Assembly: GCA_916613615.1 (NCBI GenBank)
Contig: OU744728.1
Coordinates: forward strand, 32,131,950 to 32,195,949
DNA from: Steromphala cineraria
Lineage: Eukaryota > Mollusca > Gastropoda > Trochida > Trochidae
Direction of reading: 5' to 3'
Length of the DNA stretch: 64,000 nt
Below are positions 40,171 to 54,727 of this stretch, piece by piece. A program made the position numbers and the translations under genes. The notes beneath the pieces are model-generated. The model made no database searches and was not told the DNA's origin. It was given only the letters and a program-made list of their open reading frames with translations. The stretch's first letter is position 1, and every line of letters begins with the position of its first letter.

Positions 40171-43100
40171 ATGCCTGGAAAACACTGCATAACCTAATAA
40201 GCACCCCACCCCTAGAGGTGACCCCAGGGGCAAAATAACACTTTCTTGAAATCAATTTCTGTCGATCGGTACTGGTTCCGGGGTCCATTAGCAACAACTT
40301 CTGCTAGTTTTTAATTAGAAATTCGAAGTTGACCTTTTTAGTCCAAAATGCCTGGAAAACACTGCATAACCTTATAAGCACCTCGCCACTAGAGGTGACC
40401 CCAGGTGCAAAATAACACTTTCTTGAAATCATTTTCTGTCGATCGGTATTGGTTCCGGGGACCATTAGCAACAACTTCTGCTAGTTTTTAATCAGAAATT
40501 CGAAGTTGACCTTTTTAGTCCAAAATGCCTGGAAAACACTGCATAACCTTATAAGCACCCAAACCCTAGAGGTGACCCCAGGGGCAAAATTACACTTTCT
40601 TGAAATCAATTTCTGTCGATCGGTATTGGTTCCGGGGACCATTAGCAACAACTTCTGCTAGTTTTTAATCAGAAATTCGAGGTTGACCTTTTTAGTCCAA
40701 AATGCCTGGAAAACACTGCATAACCTTATAAGCACCCAAACCCTAGAGGTGACCCCAAGGGCAAAATTACACTTTCTTGAAATCAATTTCTGTCGATCGG
40801 TATTGGTTCCGGGGACCATTAGCAACAACTTCTGCTAGTTTTTAATCAGAAATTCGAGGTTGACCTTTTTAGTCCAAAATGCCTGGAAAACACTGCATAA
40901 CCTTATAACCACCCAAACCCTAGAGGTGACCCCAGGGGCAAAATTACACTTTCTTGAAATCAATTTCTGTCGATCGGTATTGGTTCCGGGGACCATAAGC
41001 AACAACTTCTGCTAGTTTTTAATCAGAAATTCGAGGTTGACCTTTTTAGTCCAAAATGCCTGGAAAACACTGCATAACCTTATAAGCAACCAAACCCTAG
41101 AGGTGACCCCAGGGGCAAACTAACACTTTCTTGAAATCAATTTCTGTCGATCGGTATTGGTTCCGGGGACCATTAGCAACAACTTCTGCTACTTTTTAAT
41201 CAGAAATTCGAGGTTGACCTTTTTAGTCCAAAATGCCTGGAAAACACTGCATAACCTTATAAGCACCCCACCCCTAGAGGTGACCCCAGGGGCAAAATAA
41301 CACTTTCTTGAAATCAATTTCTGTCGATTGGTATTGGTTCCGGGGACCATTAGCAACAACTTCTGCTAGTTTTTAATCAGAAATTCGAAGTTGACCTTTT
41401 TAGTCCAAAATGCCTGGAAAACACTGCATAACCTTATAAGCACCCCACCCCTAGAGGTGACCCTAGGGGCAAAATAACACTCTCATGAAAACAATTTCTG
41501 TTGATCGGTGTTGGTTCCGGGGACCATTAGCAACAACTTCTGCTAGTTTTTAATCAGAAATTTGAAGTTGACCTTTTCAGTCCAAAATGCCTGGAAAACA
41601 CTGCATAACCTTATAAGCACCCCACCCCTTGAGGTGACCCCAGGGGCAAAAAAACACTTTCTTGAAATCAATTTCTGTCGATCGGTATTGGTTCCGGGGA
41701 CCATTAGCAACAACTTTTGCTATTTTTCAATCAGCAAATCGAAGTTGACCTTTTTAGTCCAAAATGCCTGGAAAACACTGCATAAACTTATAAGCACCCA
41801 ACCCCTAGAGGTGAACCCAGGGGCAAAACAACACTTTCTTGAAATCAATTTCTGTCGATCGGTACTGGTTCCGGGGACCATTAGCAACAACTTCTGCTAG
41901 TTTTTAATCAGAAATTGGAAGTTGACCTTTTTAGTCCAAAATGCCTGGAAAACACTGCATAACCTTATAAGCACCCCACCCCTAGAGGTGAACCTAGGGG
42001 CAAAATAACACTTTCTTGAAATCAATTTATGTCGATCGGTATTGGTTCCGGGGACCATTAGCAACAACTTCTGCTAGTTTTTAATCAGAAATTTGAAGTT
42101 GACCTTTTTAGTCCAACATGCCTGGAAAACCCTGCATAACCTTATAAGTACCCCACTCCTAGAGGTGACCCCAGGGGCAAAATAACACTTTCTTTGAATC
42201 AATTTCTGTAGATCGGTATTGGTTCCGGGGACCATTAGCAACAACTTTTGCTAGTTTTTAATCAGAAATTCGAAGTTCACCTTTTTAGTCCAAAATGCCT
42301 GTAAAAAAACTGCATAACCTTATAAGCACCCCACCCCTAGAGGTGACCCCAGGGGCAAAATAACACTTTCTTAAAATAAATTTCTGTCGATAGGTACTGG
42401 TTCCGGGGACCATTAGCAACAACTTCTGCTAGTTTTTAATCAGAAATTCGAGGTTGACCTTTTTAGTCCAAAATGCCTGGAAAACACTGCATAACCTTAT
42501 AAGCACCTCGCCACTAGAGGTGACCCCAGTTGCAAAATAACACTTTCTCGAAATCAATTTCTGTCGATCGGTATTGGTTCCGGGGACCATTAGCAACAAC
42601 TTCTGCTAGTTTTTAATCAGAAATTCGAAGTTGACCTTTTTAGTCCAAAATGCCTGGAAAACACTGCATAACCTTATAAGCACCCAAACCCTAGAGGTGA
42701 CCCCAGGGGCAAAATTACACTTTCTTGAAATCAATTTCTGTCGATCGGTAATGGTTCCGGGGACCATTAGCAACAACTTCTGCTAGTTTTTAATCAGAAA
42801 TTCGAGGTTGACCTTTTTAGTCCAAAATGCCTGGAAAACACTGCATAACCTTATAAGCAACCAAACCCTAGAGGTGACCCCAGGGGCAAAATTACACTTT
42901 CTTGAAATCAATTTCTGTCGATCGGTATTGGTTCCGGGGACCATTAGCAACAACTTCTGCTAGTTTTTAATCAGAAATTCGAGGTTGACCTTTTTAGTCC
43001 AAAATGCCTGGAAAACACTGCATAACCTTATAAGCACCCAAACCCTAGAGGTGACCCCAGGGGCAAAATTACACTTTCTTGAAATCAATTTCTGTCGATC

Positions 43101-45369
43101 GGTATTGGTTCCGGGGACCATTAGCAACAACTTCTGCTACTTTTTAATCAGAAATTCGAGGTTGACCTTTTTAGTCCAAAATGCCTGGAAAACACTGCAT
43201 AACCTTATAAGCAACCAAACCCTAGAGGTGACCCCAGGGGCAAAATTACACTTTCTTGAAATCAATTACTGTCGATCGGTATTGGTTCCTGGGACCATTA
43301 GCAACAACTTCTGCTAGTTTTTAATCAGAAATTCGAAGTTGACCTTTTTAGTCCAAAATGCCTGGAAAACACTGCATAACCTAATAAGCACCCCAACCCC
43401 TAGAGGTGACCCCAGGGGCAAAATAACACTTTCTTGAAATCAATTTCTGTCGATCGGTACTGGTTCCGGGGACAATTAGCAACAACTTCTGTTAGTTTTT
43501 AATCAGAAATTCGAAGTTGACCTTTTTAGTCCAAAATGCCTGGAAAACACTGCATAACCTTATAAGCAACCAACCCCTAGAGGTGAACCCAGGGGCAAAA
43601 TAACACTTTCTTGAAATCAATTTCTGTCGATCGGTATTGGTTCCGGGGACCATTAGCAACAACTTCTGCTAGTTTTTAATCAGAAATTGGAAGTTGACCT
43701 TTTTAGTCCAAAATGCCTGGAAAACACTGCATAACCTTATAAGCACCCCACCCCTAGAGGTGAACCTAGGGGCAAAATAACACTTTCTTGAAATCAATTT
43801 ATGTCGATCGGTATTGGTTCCGGGGACCATTAGCAACAACTTCTGCTAGTTTTTAATCAGAAATTTGAAGTTGACCTTTTTAGTCCAACATGCCTGGAAA
43901 ACCCTGCATAACCTTATAAGTACCCCACTCCTAGAGGTGACCCCAGGGGCAAAATAACACTTTCTTTGAATCAATTTCTGTCGATCGGTATTGGTTCCGG
44001 GGACCATTAGCAACAACTTCTGCTAGTTTTTAATCAGAAATTCGAGGTTGACCTTTTTAGTCCAAAATGCCTGGAAAACACTGCATAACCTTATAACCAC
44101 CCAAACCCTAGAGGTGACCCCAGGGGCAAAATTACACTTTCTTGAAATCAATTTCTGTCGATCGGTATTGGTTCCGGGGACCATTAGCAACAACTTCTGC
44201 TAGTTTTTAATCAGAAATTCGAGGTTGACCTTTTTAGTCCAAAATGCCTGGAAAACACTGCATAACCTTATAAGCAACCAAACCCTAGAGGTGACCCCAG
44301 GGGCAAACTAACACTTTCTTGAAATCAATTTCTGTCGATCGGTATTGGTTCCGGGGACCATTAGCAACAACTTCTGCTACTTTTTAATCAGAAATTCGAG
44401 GTTGACCTTTTTAGTCCAAAATGCCTGGAAAACACTGCATAACCTTATAAGCACCCCACCCCTAGAGGTGACCCCAGGGGCAAAATAACACTTTCTTGAA
44501 ATCAATTTCTGTCGATCGGTATTGGTTCCGGGGACCATTAGCAACAACTTCTGCTAGTTTTTAATCAGAAATTCGAAGTTGACCTTTTTAGTCCAAAATG
44601 CCTGGAAAACACTGCATAACCTTATAAGCACCCCACCCCTAGAGGTGACCCTAGGGGCAAAATAACACTCTCATGAAATCAATTTCTGTTGATCGGTATT
44701 GGTTCCGGGGACCATTAGCAACAACTTCTGCTAGTTTTTAATCAGAAATTTGAAGTTGACCTTTTTAGTCCAAAATGCCTGGAAAACACTGCATAACCTT
44801 ATAAGCACCCCACCCCTAGAGGTGACCCCAGGGGCAAAAAAACACTTTCTTGAAATAAATTTCTGGCGATCGGTATTGGTTCCGGGGACCATTAGCAACA
44901 ACTTTTGCTAGTTTTTAATCAGCAATTCGAAGTTGACCTTTTTAGTCCAAAATGCCTGGAAAACACTGCATAACCTTATAAGCACCCAACCCCTAGAGGT
45001 GAAGCCAGGGGCAAAATAACACTTTCTTGAAATCAATTTCTGTCGATCGGTATTGGTTCCGGGGACCATTAGCAACAACTTCTGCTAGTTTTTAATCAGA
45101 AATTGGAAGTTGACCTTTTTAGTCCAAAATGCCTGGAAAACACTGCATAACCTTATAAGCACCACCCTAGAGGTGAACCTAGGGGCAAAATAACACTTTC
45201 TTGAAATCAATTTCTGTCGATCGGTATTGGTTCCGGGGACCATTAGCAACAACTTCTGCTAGTTTTTAATCAGAAATTTGAAGTTGACCTTTTTAGTCCA
45301 ACATGCCTGGAAAACCCTGCATAACCTTATAAGCACCCCACTCCTAGAGGTGACCCCAGGGGCAAAAAA

Positions 45370-46520
45370 ACACTTTCTTGAAATCAATTTCTGTCGATCG
45401 GTATTGGTTCCGGGGACCATTAGCAACAACTTCTGCTAGTTTTTAATCAGAAATTCGAAGTTGACCTTTTTATTCCAAAATGCCTGTAAAAAACTGCATA
45501 ACCTAATAAGCACCCCACCCCTAGAGGTGACCCCAGGGGCAAAATAACACTTTCTTGAAATCAATTTCTGTCGATAGGTACTGGTTCCGGGGACCATTAG
45601 CAACAACTTCTGCTAGTTTTTAATCAGAAATTTGAAGTTGACCTTTTTAGTCTAAAATGCCTGCAAAACACTGCATAACCTTATAAGCACCCAAACCCTA
45701 GAGGTGACCCCAGGGGCAAAATTACACTTTCTTGAAATCAATTTCTGTCGATCGGTATTGGTTCCGGGGAGCATTAGCAACAACTTCTGCTAGTTTTTAA
45801 TCAGAAATTCGAAGTTGACCTTTTTAGTCCAAAATGCCTGGAAAACACTGCATAACCTTATAACCACCCAAACCCTAGAGGTGACCCCAGGGGCAAAATT
45901 ACACTTTCTTGAAATCAATTTCTGTCGATCGGTATTGGTTCCGGGGACCATTAGCAACAACTTCTGCTAGTTTTTAATCAGAAATTCGAAGTTGACCTTT
46001 TTATTCCAAAATGCCTGTAAAAAACTGCATAACCTAATAAGCACCCCACCCCTAGAGGTGACCCCAGGGGCAAAATAACACTTTCTTGAAATCAATTTCT
46101 GTCGATAGGTACTGGTTCCGGGGACCATTAGCAACAACTTCTGCTAGTTTTTAATCAGAAATTTGAAGTTGACCTTTTTAGTCTAAAATGCCTGCAAAAC
46201 ACTGCATAACCTTATAAGCACCCAAACCCTAGAGGTGACCCCAGGGGCAAAATTACACTTTCTTGAAATCAATTTCTGTCGATCGGTATTGGTTCCGGGG
46301 AGCATTAGCAACAACTTCTGCTAGTTTTTAATCAGAAATTCGAAGTTGACCTTTTTAGTCCAAAATGCCTGGAAAACACTGCATAACCTTATAACCACCC
46401 AAACCCTAGAGGTGACCCCAGGGGCAAAATTACACTTTCTTGAAATCAATTTCTGTCGATCGGTATTGGTTCCGGGGACCATTAGCAACAACTTCTGCTA
46501 GTTTTTAATCAGAAATTCGA
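45370..46520 (+). repeat. Three-unit tandem duplication (period 531 bp)
   Basis: The set tattcc with gtaaaaaactgc, then gtctaaaatgcctgc with gataggtactgg, then ggggagcattagc, then ataaccaccc occurs twice in tandem (tattcc at 45471 and 46002). The two copies appear almost identical over 531 bp. Confidence 0.88.
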
Positions 46521-49500
46521 GGTTGACCTTTTTAGTCCAAAATGCCTGGAAAACACTGCATAACCTTATAAGCAACCAAACCCTAGAGGTGACACAAGGG
46601 GCAAACTAACACTTTCTTGAAATCAATTTTTGTCGATCGGTATTGGTTCCGGGGACCATTAGCAACAACTTCTGCTACTTTTTAATCAGAAATTCGCGGT
46701 TGACCTTTTTAGTCCAAAATGCCTGGAAAACACTGCATAACCTTATAAGCACCCCACCCCTAGAGGTGACCCCAGGGGCAAAATAACACTTTCTTGAAAT
46801 CAATTTCTGTCGATCGGTATTGGTTCCGGGGACCATTAGCAACAACTTCTGCTAGTTTTTAATCAGAAATTCGAAGTTGACCTTTTTAGTCCAAAATGCC
46901 TGGAAAACACTGCATAACCTTATAAGCACCCCACCCCTAGAGGTGACCCTAGGGGCAAAATAACACTCTCATGAAATCAATTTCTGTTGATCGGTATTGG
47001 TTCCGGGGACCATTAGCAACAACTTCTGCTAGTTTTTAATCAGAAATTTGAAGTTGACCTTTTTAGTCCAACATGCCTGGAAAACCCTGCATAACCTTAT
47101 AAGCACCCCACCCCTAGAGGTGACCCCAGGGGCAAAAAAACACTTTCTTGAAAGAAATTTCTGGCGATCGGTATTGGTTCCGGGGACCATTAGCAACAAC
47201 TTTTGCTAGTTTTTAATCAGCAATTCGAAGTTGACCTTTTTAGTCCCAAATGCCTGGAAAACACTGCATAACCTTATAAGCACCCAACCCCTAGAGGTGA
47301 AGCCAGGGGCAAAATAACACTTTCTTGAAATCAATTTCTGTCGATCGGTATTGGTTCCGGGGACCACTAGCAACAACTTCTGCTAGTTTTTAATCAGAAA
47401 TTGGAAGTTGACCTTTTAGTCCAAAATGCCTGGAAAACACTGCATAACCTTATAAGCACCCCACCCCTAGAGGTGAACCTAGGGGCAAAATAACACTTTC
47501 TTGAAATCAATTTCTGTCGATCAGTATTGGTTCCGGGGACCATTAGCAACAACTTCTGCTAGTTTTTAATCAGAAATTTGAAGTTGACCTTTTTAGTCCA
47601 ACATGCCTGGAAAACCCTGCATAACCTTATAAGCACCCCACTCCTAGAGGTGACCCCAGGGGCAAAAAAACACTTTCTTGAAATCAATTTCTGTCGATCG
47701 GTATTGGTTCCGGGGACCATTAGCAACAACTTCTGCTAGTTTTTAATCAGAAATTCGAAGTTGACCTTTTTAGTCCAAAATGCCTGTAAAAAAACTGCAT
47801 AACCTAATAAGCACCCCACCCCTAGAGGTGACCCCAGGGGCAAAATAACACTTTCTTGAAATCAATTTCTGTCGATAGGTACTGGTTCCGGGGACCATTA
47901 GCAACAACTTCTGCTAGTTTTTAATCAGAAATTTGAAGTTGACCTTTTTAGTCTAAAATGCCTGCAAAACACTGCATAACCTTATAAGCACCCAAACCCT
48001 AGAGGTGACCCCAGGGGCAAAATTACACTTTCTTGAAATCAATTTCTGTCGATCGGTATTGGTTCCGGGGAGCATTAGCAACAACTTCTGCTAGTTTTTA
48101 ATCAGAAATTCGAAGTTGACCTTTTTAGTCCAAAATGCCTGTAAAAAAACTGCATAACCTAATAAGCACCCCACCCCTAGAGGTGACCCCAGGGGCAAAA
48201 TAACACTTTCTTGAAATCAATTTCTGTCGATCAGTATTGGTTCCGGGGAGCATTAGCAACAACTTCTGCTAGTTTTTAATCAGAAATTCGAGGTTGACCT
48301 TTTTAGTCCAAAATGCCTGGAAAACACTGCATAACCTTATAAGCACCCAAACCCTAGAGGTGACCCCAGGGGCAAAATTACACTTTCTTCAAATCAATTT
48401 CTGTCGATCGGTATTGGTTCCGGGGACCATTAGCAACAACTTCTGCTAGTTTTTAATCAGAAATTCGAGGTTGACCTTTTTAGTCCAAAATGCCTGGAAA
48501 ACACTGCATAACCTTATAAGCACCCCACCCCTAGAGGTGACCCCAGGGGCAAAATAACACTTTCTTGGATTGAATTTCTGTCGATCGGTATTGGTTCCGG
48601 GGACCATTAGCAACAACTTCTGCTAGTTTTTAATCAGAGATTCGAGGTTGACCTTTTTAGTCCAAAATGCCTGGAAAACACTGCATAACCTGATAAGCAA
48701 CCCACCCCTAGAGGTGACCCCAGGGGCAAAATAACACTTTCTTGAAATCAATTTCTGTCGATCGGTATTGGTTCCGGGTACCATTAGCAACAACTTCTGC
48801 TAGTTTTTAATCAGAAATTCGAGGTTGACCTTTTTAGTCCAAAATGCCTGGAAAACACTGCATAACCTTATAAGCACCCCACCCCTAGAGGTGACCCCAG
48901 GGACAAAATAACACTTTCTTGAAATCAATTTCTGTCGATCGGTATTGGTTCCGGGGACCATTAGCAACAACTTCTGCTAGTTTTTAATCAGAAATTTGAA
49001 GTTGACCTTTTTAGTCTAAAATGCCTGCAAAACACTGCATAACCTTATAAGCACCCCACCCCTAGAGGTGACCCCAGGGGCAAAATAACACTTTCATGAA
49101 ATCAATTTCTGTCGATCGGTATTGGTTCCGAGGACCATTAGCAACAACTTCTGCTAGTTTTTAATCAGAAATTTGAGGTTGACCTTTTTAGTCCAAAATG
49201 CCTGGAAAACACTGCATAACCTTATAAGCACCCAAACCCTAGAGGTGACCCCAGGGGCAAAATTACACTTTCTTGAAATCAATTTCTGTCGATCGGTATT
49301 GGTTCCGGGGACCATTAGCAACAACTTCTGCTAGTTTTTAATCAGAAATTCGAGGTTGACCTTTTTAGTCCAAAATGCCTGGAAAACACTGCATAACCTT
49401 ATAACCACCCAAACCCTAGAGGTGACCCCAGGGGCAAAATTACACTTTCTTCAAATCAATTTCTGTCGATCGGTATTGGTTCCGGGGACCATTAGCAACA

Positions 49501-52500
49501 ACTTCTGCTAGTTTTTAATCAGAAATTTGAAGTTGACCTTTTTAGTCTAAAATGCCTGCAAAACACTGCATAACCTTATAAGCACCCCACCCCTAGAGGT
49601 GACCCCAGGGGCAAAATAACACTTTCATGAAATCAATTTCTGTCGATCGGTATTGGTTCCGAGGACCATTAGCAACAACTTCTGCTAGTTTTTAATCAGA
49701 AATTTGAAGTTGACCTTTTTAGTCCAAAATGCCTTGAAAACACTGCATAACCTTATAAGCACCCAAACCCTAGAGGTGACCCCAGGGGCAAAATTACACT
49801 TTCTTGAAATCAATTTCTGTCGATCGGTATTGGTTCCGGGGACCATTAGCAACAACTTCTGCTAGTTTTTAATCAGAAATTCGAGGTTGACCTTTTTAGT
49901 CCAAAATGCCTGGAAAACACTGCATAACCTTATAACCACCCAAACCCTAGAGGTGACCCCAGGGGCAAAATTACACTTTCTTCAAATCAATTTCTGTCGA
50001 TCGGTATTGGTTCCGGGGACCATTAGCAACAACTTCTGCTAGTTTTTAATCAGAAATTCGAGGTTGACCTTTTTAGTCCAAAATGCCTGGAAAACACTGC
50101 ATAACCTTATAAGCAACCAAACCCTAGAGGTGACACAAGGGGCAAACTAACACTTTCTTGAAATCAATTTTTGTCGATCGGTATTGGTTCCGGGGACCAT
50201 TAGCAACAACTTCTGCTACTTTTTAATCAGAAATTCGAGGTTGACCTTTTTAGTCCAAAATGCCTGGAAAACACTGCATAACCTTATAAGCACCCCACCC
50301 CTAGAGGTGACCCCAGGGGCAAAATAACACTTTCTTGAAATCAATTTCTGTCGATCGGTATTGGTTCCGGGGACCATTAGCAACAACTTCTGCTAGTTTT
50401 TAATCAGAAATTCGAAGTTGACCTTTTTAGTCCAAAATGCCTGGAAAACACTGCATAACCTTATAAGCACCCCACCCCTAGAGGTGACCCTAGGGGCAAA
50501 ATAACACTCTCATGAAATCAATTTCTGTTGATCGGTATTGGTTCCGGGGACCATTAGCAACAACTTCTGCTAGTTTTTAATCAGAAATTTGAAGTTGACC
50601 TTTTTAGTCCAACATGCCTGGAAAACCCTGCATAACCTTATAAGCACCCCACCCCTAGAGGTGACCCCCAGGGGCAAAAAAACACTTTCTTGAAAGAAAT
50701 TTCTGGCGATCGGTATTGGTTCCGGGGACCATTAGCAACAACTTTTGCTAGTTTTTAATCAGCAATTCGAAGTTGACCTTTTTAGTCCCAAATGCCTGGA
50801 AAACACTGCATAACCTTATAAGCACCCAACCCCTAGAGGTGAAGCCAGGGGCAAAATAACACTTTCTTGAAATCAATTTCTGTCGATCGGTATTGGTTCC
50901 GGGGACCATTAGCAACAACTTCTGCTAGTTTTTAATCAGAAATTGGAAGTTGACCTTTTAGTCCAAAATGCCTGGAAAACACTGCATAACCTTATAAGCA
51001 CCCCACCCCTAGAGGTGAACCTAGGGGCAAAATAACACTTTCTTGAAATCAATTTCTGTCGATCGGTATTGGTTCCGGGGACCATTAGCAACAACTTCTG
51101 CTAGTTTTTAATCAGAAATTTGAAGTTGACCTTTTTAGTCCAACATGCCTGGAAAACCCTGCATAACCTTATAAGCACCCCACTCCTAGAGGTGACCCCA
51201 GGGGCAAAAAAACACTTTCTTGAAATCAATTTCTGTCGATCGGTATTGGTTCCGGGGACCATTAGCAACAACTTCTGCTAGTTTTTAATCAGAAATTCGA
51301 AGTTGACCTTTTTAGTCCAAAATGCCTGTAAAAAAACTGCATAACCTAATAAGCACCCCACCCCTAGAGGTGACCCCAGGGGCAAAATAACACTTTCTTG
51401 AAATCAATTTCTGTCGATAGGTACTGGTTCCGGGGACCATTAGCAACAACTTCTGCTAGTTTTTAATCAGAAATTTGAAGTTGACCTTTTTAGTCTAAAA
51501 TGCCTGCAAAACACTGCATAACCTTATAAGCACCCAAACCCTAGAGGTGACCCCAGGGGCAAAATTACACTTTCTTGAAATCAATTTCTGTCGATCGGTA
51601 TTGGTTCCGGGGAGCATTAGCAACAACTTCTGCTAGTTTTTAATCAGAAATTCGAAGTTGACCTTTTTAGTCCAAAATGCCTGTAAAAAAACTGCATAAC
51701 CTAATAAGCACCCCACCCCTAGAGGTGACCCCAGGGGCAAAATAACACTTTCTTGAAATCAATTTCTGTCGATCAGTATTGGTTCCGGGGAGCATTAGCA
51801 ACAACTTCTGCTAGTTTTTAATCAGAAATTCGAGGTTGACCTTTTTAGTCCAAAATGCCTGGAAAACACTGCATAACCTTATAAGCACCCAAACCCTAGA
51901 GGTGACCCCAGGGGCAAAATTACACTTTCTTCAAATCAATTTCTGTCGATCGGTATTGGTTCCGGGGACCATTAGCAACAACTTCTGCTAGTTTTTAATC
52001 AGAAATTCGAGGTTGACCTTTTTAGTCCAAAATGCCTGGAAAACACTGCATAACCTTATAAGCACCCCACCCCTAGAGGTGACCCCAGGGGCAAAATAAC
52101 ACTTTCTTGGATTGAATTTCTGTCGATCGGTATTGGTTCCGGGGACCATTAGCAACAACTTCTGCTAGTTTTTAATCAGAGATTCGAGGTTGACCTTTTT
52201 AGTCCAAAATGCCTGGAAAACACTGCATAACCTGATAAGCAACCCACCCCTAGAGGTGACCCCAGGGGCAAAATAACACTTTCTTGAAATCAATTTCTGT
52301 CGATCGGTATTGGTTCCGGGTACCATTAGCAACAACTTCTGCTAGTTTTTAATCAGAAATTCGAGGTTGACCTTTTTAGTCCAAAATGCCTGGAAAACAC
52401 TGCATAACCTTATAAGCACCCCACCCCTAGAGGTGACCCCAGGGACAAAATAACACTTTCTTGAAATCAATTTCTGTCGATCGGTATTGGTTCCGGGGAC

Positions 52501-52853
52501 CATTAGCAACAACTTCTGCTAGTTTTTAATCAGAAATTTGAAGTTGACCTTTTTAGTCTAAATTTAAATGCCTGCAAAACACTGCATAACCTTATAAGCA
52601 CCCCTAGAGGTGACCCCAGGGGCAAAATAACACTTTCATGAAATCAATTTCTGTCGATCGGTATTGGTTCCGAGGACCATTAGCAACAACTTCTGCTAGT
52701 TTTTAATCAGAAATTTGAAGTTGACCTTTTTAGTCCAAAATGCCTGGAAAACACTGCATAACCTTATAAGCACCCAAACCCTAGAGGTGACCCCAGGGGC
52801 AAAATTACACTTTCTTGAAATCAATTTCTGTCGATCGGTATTGGTTCCGGGGA
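46345..52853 (+). repeat. 20-unit duplication: 46345-49312 and 49886-52853 (offset 3541 bp)
   Basis: About 2.97 kb matches in order at an offset of 3541-3542 bp. Markers are gacacaagg; ctctcatg with gttgatcgg; aaagaaattt with ctggcg (47151/50693); gaagccagg; gtaaaaaaactgc; ttggattg (48565/52107); and gggtaccatt. Differences include an extra c near 50664, a 5-bp insertion (tctaaatttaaatgcc near 52558) and a 7-bp deletion in the C-rich tract near 52600. The offset exceeds 20 x 177 by one base because the gtaaaaaaactgc variant adds a base. Confidence 0.88.
48925..50057 (+). repeat. Three-unit tandem duplication (period 531 bp)
   Basis: Markers gtctaaaatgcctgc, ctttcatg with ccgaggacc (aggacc at 49131 and 49662), cacccaaaccc, and ataaccaccc with ttcaaatc recur 531 bp apart. 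This duplication largely fills the gap between the two copies of the 20-unit block. Confidence 0.85.
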
Positions 52854-54090
52854 GCATTAGCAACAACTTCTGCTAGTTTTTAATCAGAAATTCGAAGTTG
52901 ACCTTTTTAGTCCAAAATGCCTGTAAAAAAACTGCATAACCTAATAAGCACCCCACCCCTAGAGGTGACCCCAGGGGCAAAATAACACTTTCTTGAAATC
53001 AATTTCTGTCGATCAGTATTGGTTCCGGGGAGCATTAGCAACAACTTCTGCTAGTTTTTAATCAGAAATTCGAGGTTGACCTTTTTAGTCCAAAATGCCT
53101 GGAAAACACTGCATAACCTTATAAGCACCCAAACCCTAGAGGTGACCCCAGGGGCAAAATTACACTTTCTTCAAATCAATTTCTGTCGATCGGTATTGGT
53201 TCCGGGGACCATTAGCAACAACTTCTGCTAGTTTTTAATCAGAAATTCGAGGTTGACCTTTTTAGTCCAAAATGCCTGGAAAACACTGCATAACCTTATA
53301 AGCACCCCACCCCTAGAGGTGACCCCAGGGGCAAAATAACACTTTCTTGGATTGAATTTCTGTCGATCGGTATTGGTTCCGGGGACCATTAGCAACAACT
53401 TCTGCTAGTTTTTAATCAGAGATTCGAGGTTGACCTTTTTAGTCCAAAATGCCTGGAAAACACTGCATAACCTGATAAGCAACCCACCCCTAGAGGTGAC
53501 CCCAGGGGCAAAATAACACTTTCTTGAAATCAATTTCTGTCGATCGGTATTGGTTCCGGGTACCATTAGCAACAACTTCTGCTAGTTTTTAATCAGAAAT
53601 TCGAGGTTGACCTTTTTAGTCCAAAATGCCTGGAAAACACTGCATAACCTTATAAGCACCCCACCCCTAGAGGTGACCCCAGGGACAAAATAACACTTTC
53701 TTGAAATCAATTTCTGTCGATCGGTATTGGTTCCGGGGAGCATTAGCAACAACTTCTGCTAGTTTTTAATCAGAAATTTGAAGTTGACCTTTTTAGTCTA
53801 AAATGCCTGCAAAACACTGCATAACCTTATAAGCACCCCACCCCTAGAGGTGACCCCAGGGGCAAAATAACACTTTCATGAAATCAATTTCTGTCGATCG
53901 GTATTGGTTCCGAGGACCATTAGCAACAACTTCTGCTAGTTTTTAATCAGAAATTTGAAGTTGACCTTTTTAGTCCAAAATGCCTGGAAAACACTGCATA
54001 ACCTTATAAGCACCCAAACCCTAGAGGTGACCCCAGGGGCAAAATTACACTTTCTTGAAATCAATTTCTGTCGATCGGTATTGGTTCCGG
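51510..54090 (+). repeat. Seven-unit tandem duplication (period 1240 bp)
   Basis: Markers ggagcattag (51611/52851), gtaaaaaaactgc, ttcaaatc, ttggattg (52107/53347), gggtacc (about 52319/53559) and gacaaaataac recur at 1240 bp: seven units plus the one-base-longer gtaaaaaaactgc unit. This overlaps copy 2 of the 20-unit duplication and must be later than it, since copy 1 (46.3-49.3 kb) has only one such run. Confidence 0.85.
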
Positions 54091-54727
54091 GGACCATTAG
54101 CAACAACTTCTGCTAGTTTTTAATCAGAAATTCGAGGTTGACCTTTTTAGTCCAAAATGCCTGGAAAACACTGCATAACCTTATAACCACCCAAACCCTA
54201 GAGGTGACCCCAGGGGCAAAATTACACTTTCTTCAAATCAATTTCTGTCGATCGGTATTGGTTCCGGGGACCATTAGCAACAACTTCTGCTAGTTTTTAA
54301 TCAGAAATTCGAGGTTGACCTTTTTAGTCCAAAATGCCTGGAAAACACTGCATAACCTTATAAGCACCCCACCCCTAGAGGTGACCCCAGGGGCAAAATA
54401 ACACTTTCTTGGATTGAATTTCTGTCAATCGGTATTGGTTCCGGGGACCATTAGCAACAACTTCTGCTAGTTTTTAATCAGAAATTCGAGGTTGACCTTT
54501 TTAGTCCAAAATGCCTGGAAAACACTGCATAACCTTATAAGCAACCCACCCCTAGAGGTGACCCCAGGGGCAAAATAACACTTTCTTGAAATAAATTTCT
54601 GTCGATCGGTATTGGTTCCGGGTACCATTAGCAACAACTTCTGCTAGTTTTTAATCAGAAATTCGTGGTTGACCTTTTTAGTCCAAAATGCCTGGAAAAC
54701 ACTGCATAACCTTATAAGCACCCCACC

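Noticed and set aside
26707..43317. Further open frames (26707, 27768, 36527, 36552, 38828, 38853, 39536, 39561, 41562 and 42985)
   Set aside because: Same explanation: they share one repeated peptide and its antisense shadow. The frames at 39536-39749 additionally run across the inversion joint, which makes them chance fusions.
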